This document shows positions 33,734-46,897 of a DNA stretch of 64,000 nucleotides, piece by piece (within the stretch, counting starts at the first letter, position 1; each line of letters opens with the position of its first letter). A program made the translations under genes and the position numbers. This DNA comes from Neurospora tetraspora. Taxonomy: Eukaryota > Ascomycota > Sordariomycetes > Sordariales > Sordariaceae. Under the pieces are notes generated by a model. It had not been told where the DNA came from, ran no database searches, and was given only the letters and a program-made list of their open reading frames with translations. The stretch lies in the NCBI RefSeq assembly GCF_033439725.1, contig NW_026944392.1, positions 434,001-498,000 on the forward strand, given 5' to 3'.

Positions 33734-36303
33734 GGTTGTTTCGGCGTGTTAACTGCTATAGAGATGATCGCAGTTGACACAGTTGATGGGAGTTTGGGGA
33801 GTTGAGTCGCTCTAGATGGGTGGGTGGGTGGCCGCGAAGATGTGTGGACTCGAGCGTGACGGAGGAAAAGTCAAAGTGACCTCCGGAACGTCCAATTTAT
33901 GGGTGTTCCGTGCGTCCTTGATTAACAGGCTCAGGGACAGTGAATTGCAACTGGGACTCTTGAGTTCTTATTATCCCGCTATTCAGCTCCTGTTGTTCCT
34001 ATTGTGTGGTCGTTGGCCTCCTTGACTGTGATGAGACGGAAGCTCAAAACCCACTTCTGCCCGGACAACTCGTGATCTTGTTGGTTGACGGGAACCCCGA
34101 TAGCTTATCGGGCAAAGATTTCTAACCTTCACTCCTCCTCTGCTGACCGGTATCTTGCCTGCCAGTGTGGAAGCTTCCTACTTCGCCAAGGATCCCATTT
34201 GGGTGAGTTGGTTTCGCTTGAAGCTATCGAGTACCTCTAGTTGATCCGGTTCCGCAACTCAAGCACGGACCATTTTCATCGAATGTGGCCATTTGATGAC
34301 AACAGTAGTAAGATTTTGCTCTCATGGAACTACATACCTATCTTGAGCTTAGGCGACGTGAAATGTGTGGTTGTCAAGTGCCATGGGGAGCGCACGGGCA
34401 GTTTCAGTTTGCGAGTGGCTTGTACGTGTTGCGGATGTACCTTAGACAATTTGGAAGGAGTTCCATGCGACGAGGTAATCTAGGTCAGGATCGCTCGCGG
34501 TCTCGCTCACCAGATTACGGCGAAACAAGACCAGATATCTTCGTATATACAATCTTCACATGGAGGTGGTCTTTGACCATTGGTTCCACCACGACCATTG
34601 CTTCGATAGATCTAGTGCTACTCCTCACTTCGAGCCTCTCGGTTACCTGGGGGCCTCTGGACGCCAAGCTCCCTTTGTCCTTGACAACTTCCATTGTAGG
34701 GGGCGGCATCTGGCGATAGAGGTATTGTGACGACAATCCATTGTAGTTCGTATGTGGCTCATCCTTGTAATAGTCGGCGGAGGCGCCGAGTTCTGGGGAT
34801 GTTATCTTGGGAAGTGCGTAGCAACTGTTCATCAGCTCTGGTACCGAGCTTTCAACGGCGACTGGGAATGAAACCTTTCAGCCAACTTCTCTGCCCCCGA
34901 CCACCATGGAAGCAGAGCAAGATCTCCGGAATCTGTCGGTTATTGCTACTTCGAGGTAATGCTAGTCCATCGGGGAGTGCCGTCGGCCGTCAACGAAGCG
35001 TGGTACGTTCTCAGCAATAGAGTAACGAAGGACCATACGGAGAACGTTTCGAGGGCCAAGGAGCAGTCCGTATTCTGGCTCCAGCTTTGCGATCACAGCG
35101 AGTACGGATCAAGGTGACGAGTTCCTAAGCGTTTGACCGACGATAGGAGATTAGCAACGGAAACAACATTGTAGTAGCTGCCGCGGTTCGTCATGGCCGG
35201 ATTCACCGAGACTTGAGGAGGGACAGGGTAGCAGCACGAAAAGAGGAGCTTGTTGAGAGAAATTGTGTGGATCTTTAACCCATGAACAGCTCCGGAAGCA
35301 ACAAGTTGGGTTCCAGAGGCTCTGGTCGTAGTTGAATCACTTGAGTGACAAGAGGGGAGCTTGGAACAAGAAGCTTGAGGCCACCGCAGAGGAGCGCCCT
35401 GCCGCCCTGAGTCGGATCTTGACGGTAGCCGTATGTCCTCAACGAAGGATAACTCTGCAAAGTAAGATCACCCGTCAAGCCAAGGAGTTCGCTGTTGGAA
35501 GGTGATATTGAGAAAAAGCTGTCCGGAAATCGGAGTGTCCTGTCCGTCTTATAGGAGCTGCGCCAGACAGCTTTGGGGGACAGCGACAAACAAGGGGAGT
35601 CGCTGGACTCCTTTGCGTGGCCGAGCAAACTGCACGAAGATGGGTTGCCTGCGCGAGATGGGATTCAGTCATGGAGACAGGTAGGTACATTGGGCAGCAG
35701 CAATCCGTCTTGACACTTGCTTGAACATGGGGAGGTACGCACACAGCACGCAAGGCATCGCGGCTGCTGCGAGATTGCATCAAGCCATGGCACTTGAATT
35801 CGAGATGAACATTGCAGTGGTTTAGGCAAGCATGAGCAACACAGAAGGCAGGTGCTTTTGGGTGATAGAAACAATGGTTGACAAAGAAATCCCTGTTGTT
35901 GTCGCTTTCCTTTGTTGACATCGTGGAGACGAATCAGGAAAGTGGGTATGGTGGGGTCGGCTGTAGACGCACGGCTTAGATGGTGCACTATCTCTGGGAC
36001 AGCAAAAAAGATGCCGATCACGATAGTTCAGTAACAGCAGCCCATTATGGCTTGCCCGCATCTCAGCTTGCCCTCCCTGAAGGGGGCCAACTACAGCTGC
36101 TGCAACTTGCTCCTGTGCCAGGCATCAGACATGTTGCTCACAATCGCACCTTTCATGTTGCATCCAGCGATTGCCCCGCCGGCAATAGAAGGCATCAGAA
36201 AAATGATTCTTTCACAAACGTCACGCTTTGGGAGGCACAAAGGGAGTAATCTATGGGGAATGGGGGACTTGATTTGTTCGCCAACTGCTAGACTTGGCGC
36301 TAT
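33734..36303. other. Region without a confident gene
   Basis: At 34380-34485 (plus) a short frame with clustered cysteines (ACTCCGCTLDNLEGVPCDEV) could be a worn remnant of the zinc-finger family. A minus frame at 34515-34832 and one at 35275-35628 show no domain I recognise. No complete gene can be supported. Confidence 0.4.
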
Positions 36304-37299
36304 TTACACTGGCTTTCCCACTCCTCCGAGACGACGAGAACATGGCACTACCCATCCATCCAGAAACGAGGTTGAATCCTTGATGAAGAATCCGATTCCA
36401 GATCGCTTTTCCTTGCTGAGAGCTGAGAGCAATATGCTCTGTTCAAATATGCCCACGAAGCGCCGATCCTGTTCTGCCCTTCCGTTGCGCACAATGCAGC
36501 CCATGCCCCGAATCGGTGCCGTGTACCCCCTCCGAGAGCCTGTTATTTCTCTCCGCGAACGTTGTCGCAAAATTCAGCCCCTCAACAACTTGCAAGAGAC
36601 AGCAGTGGCATTGGTAGCAGCCTCCGGAGCAACATCGATGACGACTTTGGACGCTGCGGGGAGAGTCGAACCAGCACTAGGGCTGTCCGCCGAGCCAGGA
36701 GTGGAGGCCGGAGTCAAGATGGCTGCATTGGTGGGAAGATGCTGGGCTGAGATGTGAGCGGCATCGTGAACGACAATCGGGGCAGCGAGCGGGCCGCCTG
36801 CTGAAGCCACTGAAGCCATCGGCTGAGCGTTACCGACAGAGAGAGCTTGACCCAAAGCCTGACTCGACTCGAGAGCAGAAGAGCCTACAACGAGGGAGTC
36901 AAGAAGGGTCAAGGCTTCGGAAGGAGATAAGGCTGGAGAATAGTGGCCTGGGTGGTCGCTTAAGCCTTCGGTGATGCCGCACTCCTCCATAGAGGTAGCA
37001 ATGCCGACGTCAAGGCCGAAGTCGTCCGCATAGATGTTGTCGTGGACAGAAGTTAAGAGACTCTCGTCAGTCATGGAGCTTGGAGGTGCCTTGGTATCGT
37101 TGAAGAGGCGGGTCGCGGCGTCGATTACACTCTCCTTGCTATAGTTGATGTGGATCGCCATCAGACGATCACGACTGCGCTGAAGTTGAGGAAGGCATAG
37201 CTGCTCGTTGTACCTCGACTCCAGCTTGCGCCTCAAACAAAGGGAGCGGTGGAACGGGTCCGACCATGAGCTGCGGATGTTGGTGGCGGAAGATGACAT
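36304..37299 (-). pseudogene. Possible distant family member with in-frame TGA
   Basis: A 241-codon frame (37299-36574) is rich in Ser/Ala/Pro and ends KVVIDVAPEAATNATAVSCKLLRG, then TGA. The same frame stays open for another 90 codons (RQRSRREITGSRRGYTAPIR ... GGVGKPV) to a stop at 36304. The layout (disordered N-terminus, short VV(I/T)D-Cys stretch, stop, basic region) is like the zinc-finger family, but the CxxC pair is not preserved and LV-QPG is absent. It may be a diverged or dead copy, or unrelated. Gene boundaries are uncertain. Confidence 0.3.
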
Positions 37300-38196
37300 G
37301 CTGATGATTTTTCCCGTTTTCTTGAGGGCCGTGGTTGTCGACGTTCTCCTTAACGCAAGGCCGTAACAATGTCCTGAAGAATGCTGGCACTTTGTTGTGT
37401 TGGGTGCGGAACAGAAAGGGCCACGGAGAAAGCTGAAGCGTCCTAATAAACCGTCTTCTTTTACTGGTAAGCATCGTTACGCAAGAGACGCGAGGTGAAT
37501 GGTCTGGTCAACCTGACTGTCAGAAGATCGGACGACGGGAGGGCGACCTTGAACATCTTACAAGAAGTTCTTGGTATATAAATGATATCCCAATGTAACC
37601 AAAGCTTCTATTTTGTACATCCGGGATCTTCAGGATTAACTCATGGTTGGGTTAAATTGGAAAACTAAGGGTGCCCTCGAAGCCCTTTCTGGGCCGGTAT
37701 TTCAGCAAGACAGTGAAGAGTATGATGCTTGCACATGGCTCTCCTTCTTTACACCAGCAGCCTTCAACTCAGGTTGCACTGCGTCTCTCTTTCACTATTC
37801 TCCCTTCCCAGTCTAATCCGGACGCAAGAACAACGAGAACGAGAAAAGTGATCTTACCATAAGGATGGGAGCATATGTGGGTAGGCGAGAAGGACTAGGT
37901 CGGGGACTGGCTTTTGTTGAGAAAGAGCACTCAGAAGTGTAGAGTACATACCGGTGGGAAGGTACCTCTAGATGTAGCAGTCGGGTGCCTCTAGTAAAGG
38001 CAAGAATCACCCATTCTGAGACCAAACAAAACAAAGCCAACCAACCCAACCTGGAATCTTTTGCTTCCTGTTCCACTGCTCATTGTTGTCACCAATAACC
38101 GAATCAATTCTTGTTCTTCGCTTTTTGACAGAAGTATCACTTTTCTCATCACGAACTACGCTACAGTACCAGCAGCCTATCGGAAACCACATCGTC

Positions 38197-39609
38197 ATGG
38201 AAACAAACAGGGCATCAGGTAGTCAGCAACCTGCTGACAATGTGGACGAGGATCCTTCAGGAGTTCACGAGGTAAGCGGGTCCTACGTCGGGTTCAGAGA
38301 AGTTGTCATGAACGCAGTCTAATATATATCTTCTTTCAAGCAGCACACAACTCCGGGGCGACCTGCAACCCATAGCCACGATGTTGATAACGGCCTGACT
38401 ATGAACACGTCGGACAATACTGATCCTGGACCGTCTGATCCCATTATCACCAGCCAAGAATACGAAGAAATGGAAGCAAGAGTGTTTCAGGAACCTTTCA
38501 CACCTGAGGAGTTGCTAGTAGCACAAAACTGCGTCCTTCCCTCGTCTTTCAACCCCGAACCGAGTATTCGTCAGATTATTACCCAAATGGCCATATATCA
38601 TAAGATTCGCTTCCAATCTTGCGAATCTGCTAAACTCAATAGCAACATCAATGTTCCATCAACTGCCTCTGATTCCCGCCCGCTTGACTATGCACCTGAT
38701 GCCCTCGGTCCGGCTACACCTTTTCAACTTTACCATCCAGTTGCCTCTCCTGTTGGTCACCAACTCGCAGGAAGCAACATCGGTAATCCCAACTCTACTC
38801 CCCGTCCCTCTCGACTCGCCCTCGGCGTACCAGTAGGTCCGCCTATCGTTTCTCAGGAAAAATGTGATGCATTGGCTGGCCGCTGCAACTCCCTCGTCTG
38901 GCAACCGGGCGCGCACCGCTGTCTGGATCATAATTATGGCCGTATTGCAGGGAAGGACTGCATCAGGGACATCAAGGCTCGCCACGCGTTGGGAATCTGG
39001 TGCTGCACCGGGTGTCTCAAGGAGGAGGTCGAACACAAGAAAACGCGTTGTCTAAATTGCCGTTCGTACATGCTTGAGTGGAAGAAGCGCAAAAAGGCCG
39101 CCGCTAGCAATGATAGTGGTGATGGTACCCAGAACCAGGAAAATGGAGAAAACGATGCAGAGTACCCAGTTGAGGGGGCTTCAAACTCTAACTCTGTCAA
39201 CAATGGAGGAGCAATGATGTATCCATACGGCCCCGGCAATCACAATCCTTTGGGTATCGGCAGTTCAAATACTCCGATCACAATGCCAGGGATTCCGGAG
39301 GTCCAACTCGCGAGCAACCTCCGCTACAGCCCTTATGCTTTTCAACCCTCTCATACGGCTGGAGACTCAATGAATGGCTCCTCCCTTGGACCAGGGATTA
39401 ATGGTGTGCCCTCCAATCTTCAGAATAATTTCTACGGCTTATTGCAATCGTTCGGCCAGATATCCGCCCCCAATTTGGCCCAAGGTCTTTCTGACAATGC
39501 ATCCTCGAGTGCCGGCCTTCCTGCTCAGGGGCATTCATCCAGTTTAGCAGAACGAAGCCAGGAGCAAGATCAAGAGAACAACAGCCACCATCGATATGGT
39601 TCACAGTAG
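38197..39609 (+). CDS. Zinc-finger family copy Z5, intact, with Trp at the TAG position
   Basis: Exon 1 38197-38271 (25 codons) and exon 2 38344-39609, joined over an intron GTAAGC...AAGCAG; an AAG/CAG tandem acceptor may add one Gln. The protein is 446 aa. The N-terminal start, NVDEDPSGVHE then intron, is matched by LDEDPLGLNQ then intron in Z7. The zinc-binding domain reads KCDALAGRCNSLVWQPGAHR, CLDH, then a basic stretch, GIWCCTGC and RCLNC. The codon at the position of the TAG in seven paralogs is TGG (38899-38901). A Lys-rich stretch (KKRKKA) and a long Asn/Ser/Gly-rich C-terminus follow. The proposed ligands are C, C, C, H, C, C, C, C, so two zinc ions are possible. The molecular role is unknown; nucleic-acid or protein binding is inferred only from composition. 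Confidence 0.75.
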
Positions 39610-40428
39610 AGTGACACGAGACTCAAGTCCGCTGGGAATCGGAACAGAGATATTTTCAACGGGGGATATAGAACCAACGCAAAAGACGTTGCAAGGAGCG
39701 AAGGACAGTAAGATCAAGAGGTACGTGTGGATGAAGCAGAGATCCAAGGAACCAGCGAAGTGCACCATAGGTAGCGTTGAAAACCGACAGATAGACATAA
39801 ACCTTCGTCAGTATTGACGGTAGAAGTATCCCACTCCAAGTAGATAGACATCGGCCTTTTGCCCCAGATAACACAAGAAATATCCTCTCTTTACAGTTGT
39901 ACACATGAACGCTTCGCAAATCCTTGAGATCACATGGCAACAGGTTGGGAGCTCTGTTTGAATCCCAAAGATATCACAGGTCTCCTGGGTGTTGTGGCCG
40001 GGGTGTTGCTCGGCGTATCGGTGACTCGCTGCTTTTTCATCTCATTTTTTGGTCTTTTCTGGTCGAGATGCTAGGACCGAGAAAGGAAAAGTCCACAATT
40101 CATTTGAGGCCATGTGGTGGTGTTTCGCGGCCACCTCTGGTGGATTTCACCACGGCGGGAACAAGTGGTACAGCTTTCAGGAGATACGATATCGAAATAA
40201 AGGAAGTAGAGGTAAGCTGAGCGGCTGAGCCTGAAGGAAGGCGAGTAGGCAGACAGGAGGGGGAATGACTGACAAACCCAAAATCTGGAAGGAATCCTAG
40301 AGGTATGCAAGGAAGTCACCGGAAGGGAGGACCGTTATGTGGCTGCTATATCGGGCCATTTCAAAAACTCAAAACTGCCAAACCCCATACAAAATCCCAT
40401 CCTCGATATCAACCTGTAGGAACAATCG

Positions 40429-40433
40429 GGAGG
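40429..40433. repeat. Target site duplication of the Copia element, left
   Basis: GGAGG, repeated at 45932-45936; five bases is the usual length for Copia insertions. Confidence 0.8.
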
Positions 40434-40603
40434 TGTCAGATTCAAGGGTGGTTTTAGCCATACCATATGGAGGTTAGCGCTCTAGCCACCTGATATTGCC
40501 TGATTTCTGGGCATATTTGGGTTACCCCAGCACCCCTTATACCTTCTAGGCGAGTCAATTACACACTCTTCAATTAATCAATTCTACACCATTACATTTA
40601 ACA
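40434..40603 (+). repeat. 5' LTR of the Copia element
   Basis: 170 bp, begins TGTCAGATTC and ends TTTAACA, so the TG...CA ends are intact. It differs from the 3' LTR by about two dozen transitions and no transversions that I could see. Confidence 0.9.
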
Positions 40604-43600
40604 ATTAATAGTCTAATTTATATATTTACGTTTAACGCTACGAATATCGATTACAAGCAATATCCCTACAAAACCAACAACGTTAACTATATCCTTATTA
40701 AAGGAATTTATTAATAAGGTTATTATAATTATCTTCAATACCCCTACCGATTAGCCCAGCTAGTATAAAACTCATAAGAGATTCGTTAGTAACAACCAAA
40801 ACTTTAGTAACTAATTACTTAAGAGAGGACTTATAATTTAAAGGGTTTTACCCCTGAAGCCGGAAGATTTCTTCTTTACTAAATAAGTAAAGGACCGCCT
40901 TTTAGCGGTAAAGAAGGAGTTCGTTAAATTTAATAGAGGAATCCGGGTTAAGAAGGCCGTAATTATAATTATAATAACTACTATAACTACTAATACGAAT
41001 GGTACTATTACTAAAATTACTACTATTACCCAACTCTAAAAAAAACCGCCACCAGCGTTAATGAAAATAATAAAGAAGGAAATTTAAAAGAAGAAAATAA
41101 AAAAAAAGAAGAGGAGGATAATAAATATTATATTAAATAGGATATTAGGGAGGATATAATTATTAACCCCTTTACCGATTTAATAGTTACTAGAAAAATA
41201 GCGTACAATTAAACTAATAATATATATAACGTTTACAATAAATACTAAAAAGACTTCGACAACGCTAATACCCAAATTTGTAATTAAATAAATACCTATA
41301 TTACCGCCTACTATACTAATACTTTATTTAAATAAGATAAATCTACCCGCGATTAGTTTAGAAAGATTGAGAATTAAATTAACTATTAACCTATCGATTA
41401 AATTGCTAAAATTCGGTAAAATTATTAAATTTTTATTAAACTATAAAGAAATAACCTAAAAACTTCGAAAAGTAATTATTTAATCAAAAAATCCTTATTA
41501 TAAATAGAAAGAAATTTAAAATTAATAAAATAACTTCCTCTACTTTAGAATTTAGTAATTTTATTAATATAGTCCGTAAATATAAACCCATCTAAATTAA
41601 TAACTCCTAGAAATTCGATAACGAATTCGAAGAAATGGTTTTAAAATATAAGGACATATCTACTAATTTTAAAAGGGTTAATATACTAGAACGTACTATA
41701 TTATTAATTAATTTTAAGAAAGTTATAGTTCGTAGCGCCTAGGGTATTAGCCACTGTAGTTCGTAAGAGTTCGCGTTTAATAAAGAGGATGCTCCTAATT
41801 CTAATTATAAAAAGAAACGGAAGGTAAACGTAAGGAAGAAACGTACCGCGGATAAAAATATAAATAATTCTTTATAATTAAAAAAAAGAGGAGGCGTTAC
41901 GCTACTTTATAAAATCTACAAATAAGGCCTTTACTTAATAATACGCTATTAATATTTAATATTTAAAATTAAAGATAATCCTAAATAGAAATTAAGCGGC
42001 TCTATTTAGAAGTTTATTAATAAAAGTTTTAAAAAGTATCCCAAAATTAGTAAAAAGGTTAAGAAGGCTAGGAATTAAATACGGGAGTACTTTATTACTT
42101 CTATGCAAATTACTACTTCGAAAAATTAAAGGAAATGAGAAATCGGTACTTATAATTCAACATCTCTTATTAAATAAAGTACTTTTAACGCGAATAATAG
42201 TAAGGGTAATATTTATTTATTTAAAAACTTTATAATCTTCGATTTTAGGGTTTCCATTTATATTTTTAACGAAATTAATCGTTTTTCTTCGTTTCGAACA
42301 ACGTCCCTAAAGGATTGTATTTAGGTTAATAAATCTTAAATACCTATTAAGGGTCTTAGGACTATTAATATAGAAAAATAGGAAAAGAAAGGAATTTTAA
42401 AGTTATAATTAAAAGAAGTAACTTTTTACTTTAATTTCACTACTAATTTATATTATTATATTTATTTCGAAAGTAAAGTTTTTACTAGGATTATAAACCC
42501 CCTAATAATTGCTTCTATCAGCTAAATGGCTTACCTTTTTTTTTCTTTTAGGAAATTTATTATTAAACGGTCTTCGAATATTTACCCTTTTCTTTTAATT
42601 ACGCCGCCTTTTTTATTTGTCAAATTCGCTTTAATTCCTTTATTGGCCGTCGCGTATATAAAATACCCGCTAAATTCTAATATAAGCGATTCAATTATTA
42701 TGGTCCTTAAATCTTCGAATACTTTTATAACGTTGAAGGCACTAGATTTAAAGGGCCCGCTACTTATTAATATAACGTATATAATATTTAAAAATTAAAT
42801 AATAAATTAAATAAAAATTATAAAATAAGGAACTTAGTCCGGAAGAGCATTTCGCTATCGACTTCCTCGAATATAAAGTAAGGAGAGGTAATTTTAAATA
42901 TATTATAATTATTACTTATTAATAGATTAAATTCGTTTAGGATATTTATATAGCGAATCGAATAATTAAAGCTACTACTAAAAGACTCCTTTTGGTTATT
43001 AATATAATTAATTATTAATATAATATTAAAGTCAAATACATCGAATATAATAATGAATTCAATGATTAATATATTAAAAATAAATAAATTATACGCTTTA
43101 TTATTCTCGAACCCTTAATAGTTAATATTTAAGTTTAAAACGGTAATATTAAATGCTTAAGGAGTATAATTAAAGAAAAGGCGCATATAATAATAAATAG
43201 CGCTAAATTCCCTTATAACCTCTAGCTTTAAATCGTTTTAACCTCAATCTATTTTATTAACCGATTACTTAAGTATTTTTATAATCAAAAGTTATTATAC
43301 GAATAGTTTTATATTTTCGTAGCTTACTATAAAGAAGTATAAACCGAGCCCCGTAAGCCTAACTTCAATTATTTACGTATTTACAATTATAAAGTATACG
43401 CGATAACGGATATTATATAGAAGAAAGAGCAACGGTATAAAAGGCTTTAATTAAAGGCCTAAATCGGATTCCTTATTAGCTATACTACTTCTTCTATCTA
43501 CTAAATTTAAAACTTATAAATTAATTAAATTATTTATACCTATAACATACTATTTAATAAAAATTTAATTTATTTAAAGAACTTTAATCATTTTAAAGAA

Positions 43601-45761
43601 GGATTAAGGCTAATTAATAACGAGATTGCCGATTTATTTAACCGAATTAATTAACCTCCTTAATTATCTATATAACATTTCGAACCTTTTAATGCAATTT
43701 AAAATATAGAAAATAACGGTCTTACCCCTCTCCTACCGTTACTCTGTAATAATAAACTTTAAAAAGATAATAATAATATTATTTTAAAATTAATAAAACT
43801 TATTATTTAAAATAAAATATCTATTAATTTTATACTTCGTTACTCTACCCCGCTAAATATACTACTAGCTACTCTTACTACCGGCCTTATAATAGATTTA
43901 CTAAAACCTATCTCCTTCTCAACTTTCGAACTATAAAAAGCTGTATTTAATGTTAGGAGACTTATTTAATTAATTAAATAGCGGTAAGGCAAGATGATTA
44001 TAAAGGTAAAAATTAACCGCTTAATTTCCAAAGGTAGTAGATTAAATCCTATTAAACGTTAAAACTTCCTTCTAATCCTAAAGAATTATCATAATTTCGA
44101 ATATTATAATTTAAATAATCTTTTTAAATAAATAGAGGAAGTATATTTCGATAGCTATAAAGAAATAAGGTTATAGCTTAAAATTAACGAAGACGTTCTC
44201 TATACTAAAAGTTTTCAAATCTTCGATTATATTTAAATATACGTATATAAATTCAATAAGTATAGTCGGTTATTAAAAGTAAAAACTCGCCTCGTAATGA
44301 AAGGAGACTAGTAATATAATTATAGCAAGAAAATATATACCTCTATATTAACTAATCGTTTATTTCGGTTAATTATCGCCTATATTACTAAATTTAATCT
44401 TAAATTTATTTAATATAATATAGTAAATACCTTCGTTAACGCCTACTTTAATAAGGAGATCTATATACGCATACTTCCTAATTATTAAAAGTATAGTATT
44501 ATCTTTGAAATCTTCAAGGCCTTTTACAATTTCCGACGAACTCCCTTACTATAGTAACGAGAATTCAATAGAATTTTCGAAAGCTTAGGATTCAGACCGT
44601 TATCCGAAGACCCGTATATTCTTAAATATAATAGAATCCTAATTTTCTATTATATTAACAATATTATTTTCGCCTTCGATAAATCATAGTATAATAAAAT
44701 TACCCGGGTTATAAAGAAATTGGAGGAAAAATATAAACTTACTAATAATAATAACTTTCAATAATTTTTAAATATCGATATTATTCGAGATTAAGAGGTA
44801 GGCTATATTTAATTATCCTAACGGGAATATATTTATAGAATTACTAAATTAATTAAAAATCCCTATACTTTTACCTTTATCCTAATAAATAACGAAGAAT
44901 TTATACTTTATAATAGCGTAACCTCTTTTAATAAAATCTAAAAATACTAGGTCGTTATCAATTCTATAATATACGCCGTTATAATTACCCAGCCTAATAT
45001 TACCTTCGCCGCTAGCTAATTAATTCGCTACAATTACAATCCCAATCCTTAATATCGTAAAACTATTAATAAAATTTTATACTACCTTTAATATTACCTT
45101 AATCTCTCCCTCTGTTATAATAGATTAACGAAATTCGAAATTACTTTAAATATACTGTACGCTAATAACTCTCTAAATTAAAAGAGCTCGTATAAATTTA
45201 TAACTAAACTTTTTAATGATCTAGTTCATTAGGGTACAGCTAAACAAAACATAATATCTACTTTAACAATAGAAATAAAATTATTATTAATTTTAAACGC
45301 TACTAAGGAGGCTATCGCTATTATACATTTACATAAGGAGATTAATATTCCCTTCAATAAAAATAAATCTATAGTCGGTTATAATAATATATAAACAATC
45401 CGTATATTAATTATTGAAGTAACGAAATTAATGACTGAATTAAAGTACGTCGATATCTATTATTACTAATTAAAGTAAGAAATTATAGAAGGAAAGATTA
45501 AAATTGAATATTTAAAAACGAAGAAGATACTAACTAATAGATTGATGAAGGTTCTAGGACAACTAGATTACGAGAAATTCCGGGAATTAATAGGAATAAT
45601 AAATATACCAATTCGTAAAGAGATAAGGATAGATAAGGAGATTCCGGGTAATATTTTGGAGGATATTCATAGTTTGGCTAAAGAAATTAACGTACTAGAA
45701 GAGAGATTCTATAAATAGTTTTACTTTTACCCTATTTAGAAGGTCTACAAGTGAGGGGGTA

Positions 45762-45931
45762 TATTAGATTCAAGGGTGGTTTTAGCCATACCATATAGAG
45801 GTTAGCGCTCTAGCTACTTAATATTGCTTGATTTCTAGGTATATCTAGGTTACCCCAGCACCCCCTATACCTTCTGGGCGAGTCAGTCACATACTCTTCA
45901 ATCAATTAATTCTGTACCGTCACATCTAACA
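45762..45931 (+). repeat. 3' LTR of the Copia element
   Basis: 170 bp, begins TATTAGATTC (RIP-type changes at G2 and C4 compared with the 5' LTR) and ends TCTAACA. It follows directly on a polypurine run. Confidence 0.9.
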
Positions 45932-45936
45932 GGAGG
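45932..45936. repeat. Target site duplication of the Copia element, right
   Basis: GGAGG, matching 40429-40433. Confidence 0.8.
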
Positions 45937-46270
45937 GGATGTTTCAACCAATTCGAATCTGTCGATCCCAGCCCACCCATCACAAGTTCTCCTTCGCAAT
46001 CCATCTTGACAGACTCATTAACTAAGTCATCTGCGCCCTTTGTTTGACAGCTAACTGGGAACAGATCTCAACCTCAAAGAACTCTCTTTGTTTCGTTGAA
46101 GTCGCGGTCTGATCGGTCTCCTCGGTACGACCTCCGGGCGATATCAGTTAGGTCCATGCCCTGTCTCTCTTGCACTGTGCCGATGGAGTTGATGAAAAGA
46201 GAAGAGCTTCTAGGTTTCGAAGGCTTGTCGGTTTGGCTAAATGTTCTTTGTGTCCGGCGCCGTTGAGGGA

Positions 46271-46897
46271 CTAGCCGAAGGAGCTGTCCCGGACTGAAGT
46301 TTTCTGAACGTTGTTGTTCTGAAGAGACTGCTCTTTGTGAAGCAAATGCTGGCCTGGCATGTACCGCACATGCGAGTTTCGGACAGGGAAAGACTGCATG
46401 TCCTGCATGTTCTGCAGCAGCGGGTCTTGCAGGCAGAACATGTTGGCGGTGCCGTGCATCTCGGACCACTCGTGCCTGGATACCTCTATGAACTTGCGAC
46501 GTCGCCCACGGGTTAAGCTGCTCTTTCCGACCCATCGCCTTCTTTTCAACCCTTCCATTCAAGTTCCCGCCATCACCAATGGTTCTCCTGGGACCAGGAG
46601 CCGGCTTGATGTTACCACCGATGGGTCCGGCACCGGAAACAGTCGATACCGGGACACGTTGGCTTGTTCCATGAAAGCCAACCGCCACATGTTCACCATG
46701 TTCAATCGAACCATGAGAAACTTGGCCTTGAGCACTCGGACATCCCACGGACCCTACCCATACTCCCCTAGCTCTCCATCAGACAGGTCGATATCTTCCT
46801 CCCATTAAGGGGAGGTCTCTTCCTCGCGACTCTTGATCTCCGCCAACCAACCGGCAATCGCTGGAAACTCCATGGCCATTAGGTACGACCTAGACAT
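46271..46897 (-). pseudogene. Broken frame with three internal stops
   Basis: A single minus frame from ATG at 46897 reads like protein throughout (MSRSYLMAMEFPAIAGWLAE ... WEEDIDLSDGELGEYG ... GPWDVRVLKAKFLMVRLNMV ... HGTANMFCLQDPLLQNMQDM) but is broken by one TAA, one TAG and one TGA. No family is recognised. The overlapping frame 46748-46074 carries GGNLNGRVEKKAMGRKE, which resembles the C-terminal GVLNGRIQKK motif of Z8, so this may be a decayed, frameshifted paralog. It lies 135 bp from the right end of the Copia element's 3' duplication. Confidence 0.3.

Larger units (their letters stand above)
40434..45931 (+). mobile_element. RIP-mutated Copia LTR retrotransposon (5.5 kb)
   Basis: Two 170-bp LTRs (40434-40603 and 45762-45931) flank a very AT-rich interior. 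A 5-bp duplication GGAGG stands on both sides (40429-40433 and 45932-45936). A purine run (GTGAGGGGG) precedes the 3' LTR. On the plus strand, stop-riddled remains of Copia Pol are readable in the right order: integrase-like text near 42845-43400 (FAIDFLEYKVRRGNFKYIII) and reverse transcriptase near 44630-45100 (YINNIIFAFDKS in place of YVDDILIFS; later INSIIYAVIITQPNITFAAS in place of the GSLMY..TRPDIAYAVS block). Every LTR-LTR difference I could align is C/T or G/A. This is a dead element inactivated by repeat-induced point mutation. Confidence 0.9.

Noticed and set aside
42526-42798. 90-codon plus-strand frame in the AT-rich island
   Set aside because: Composition effect inside the RIP-mutated Copia element; not a gene.
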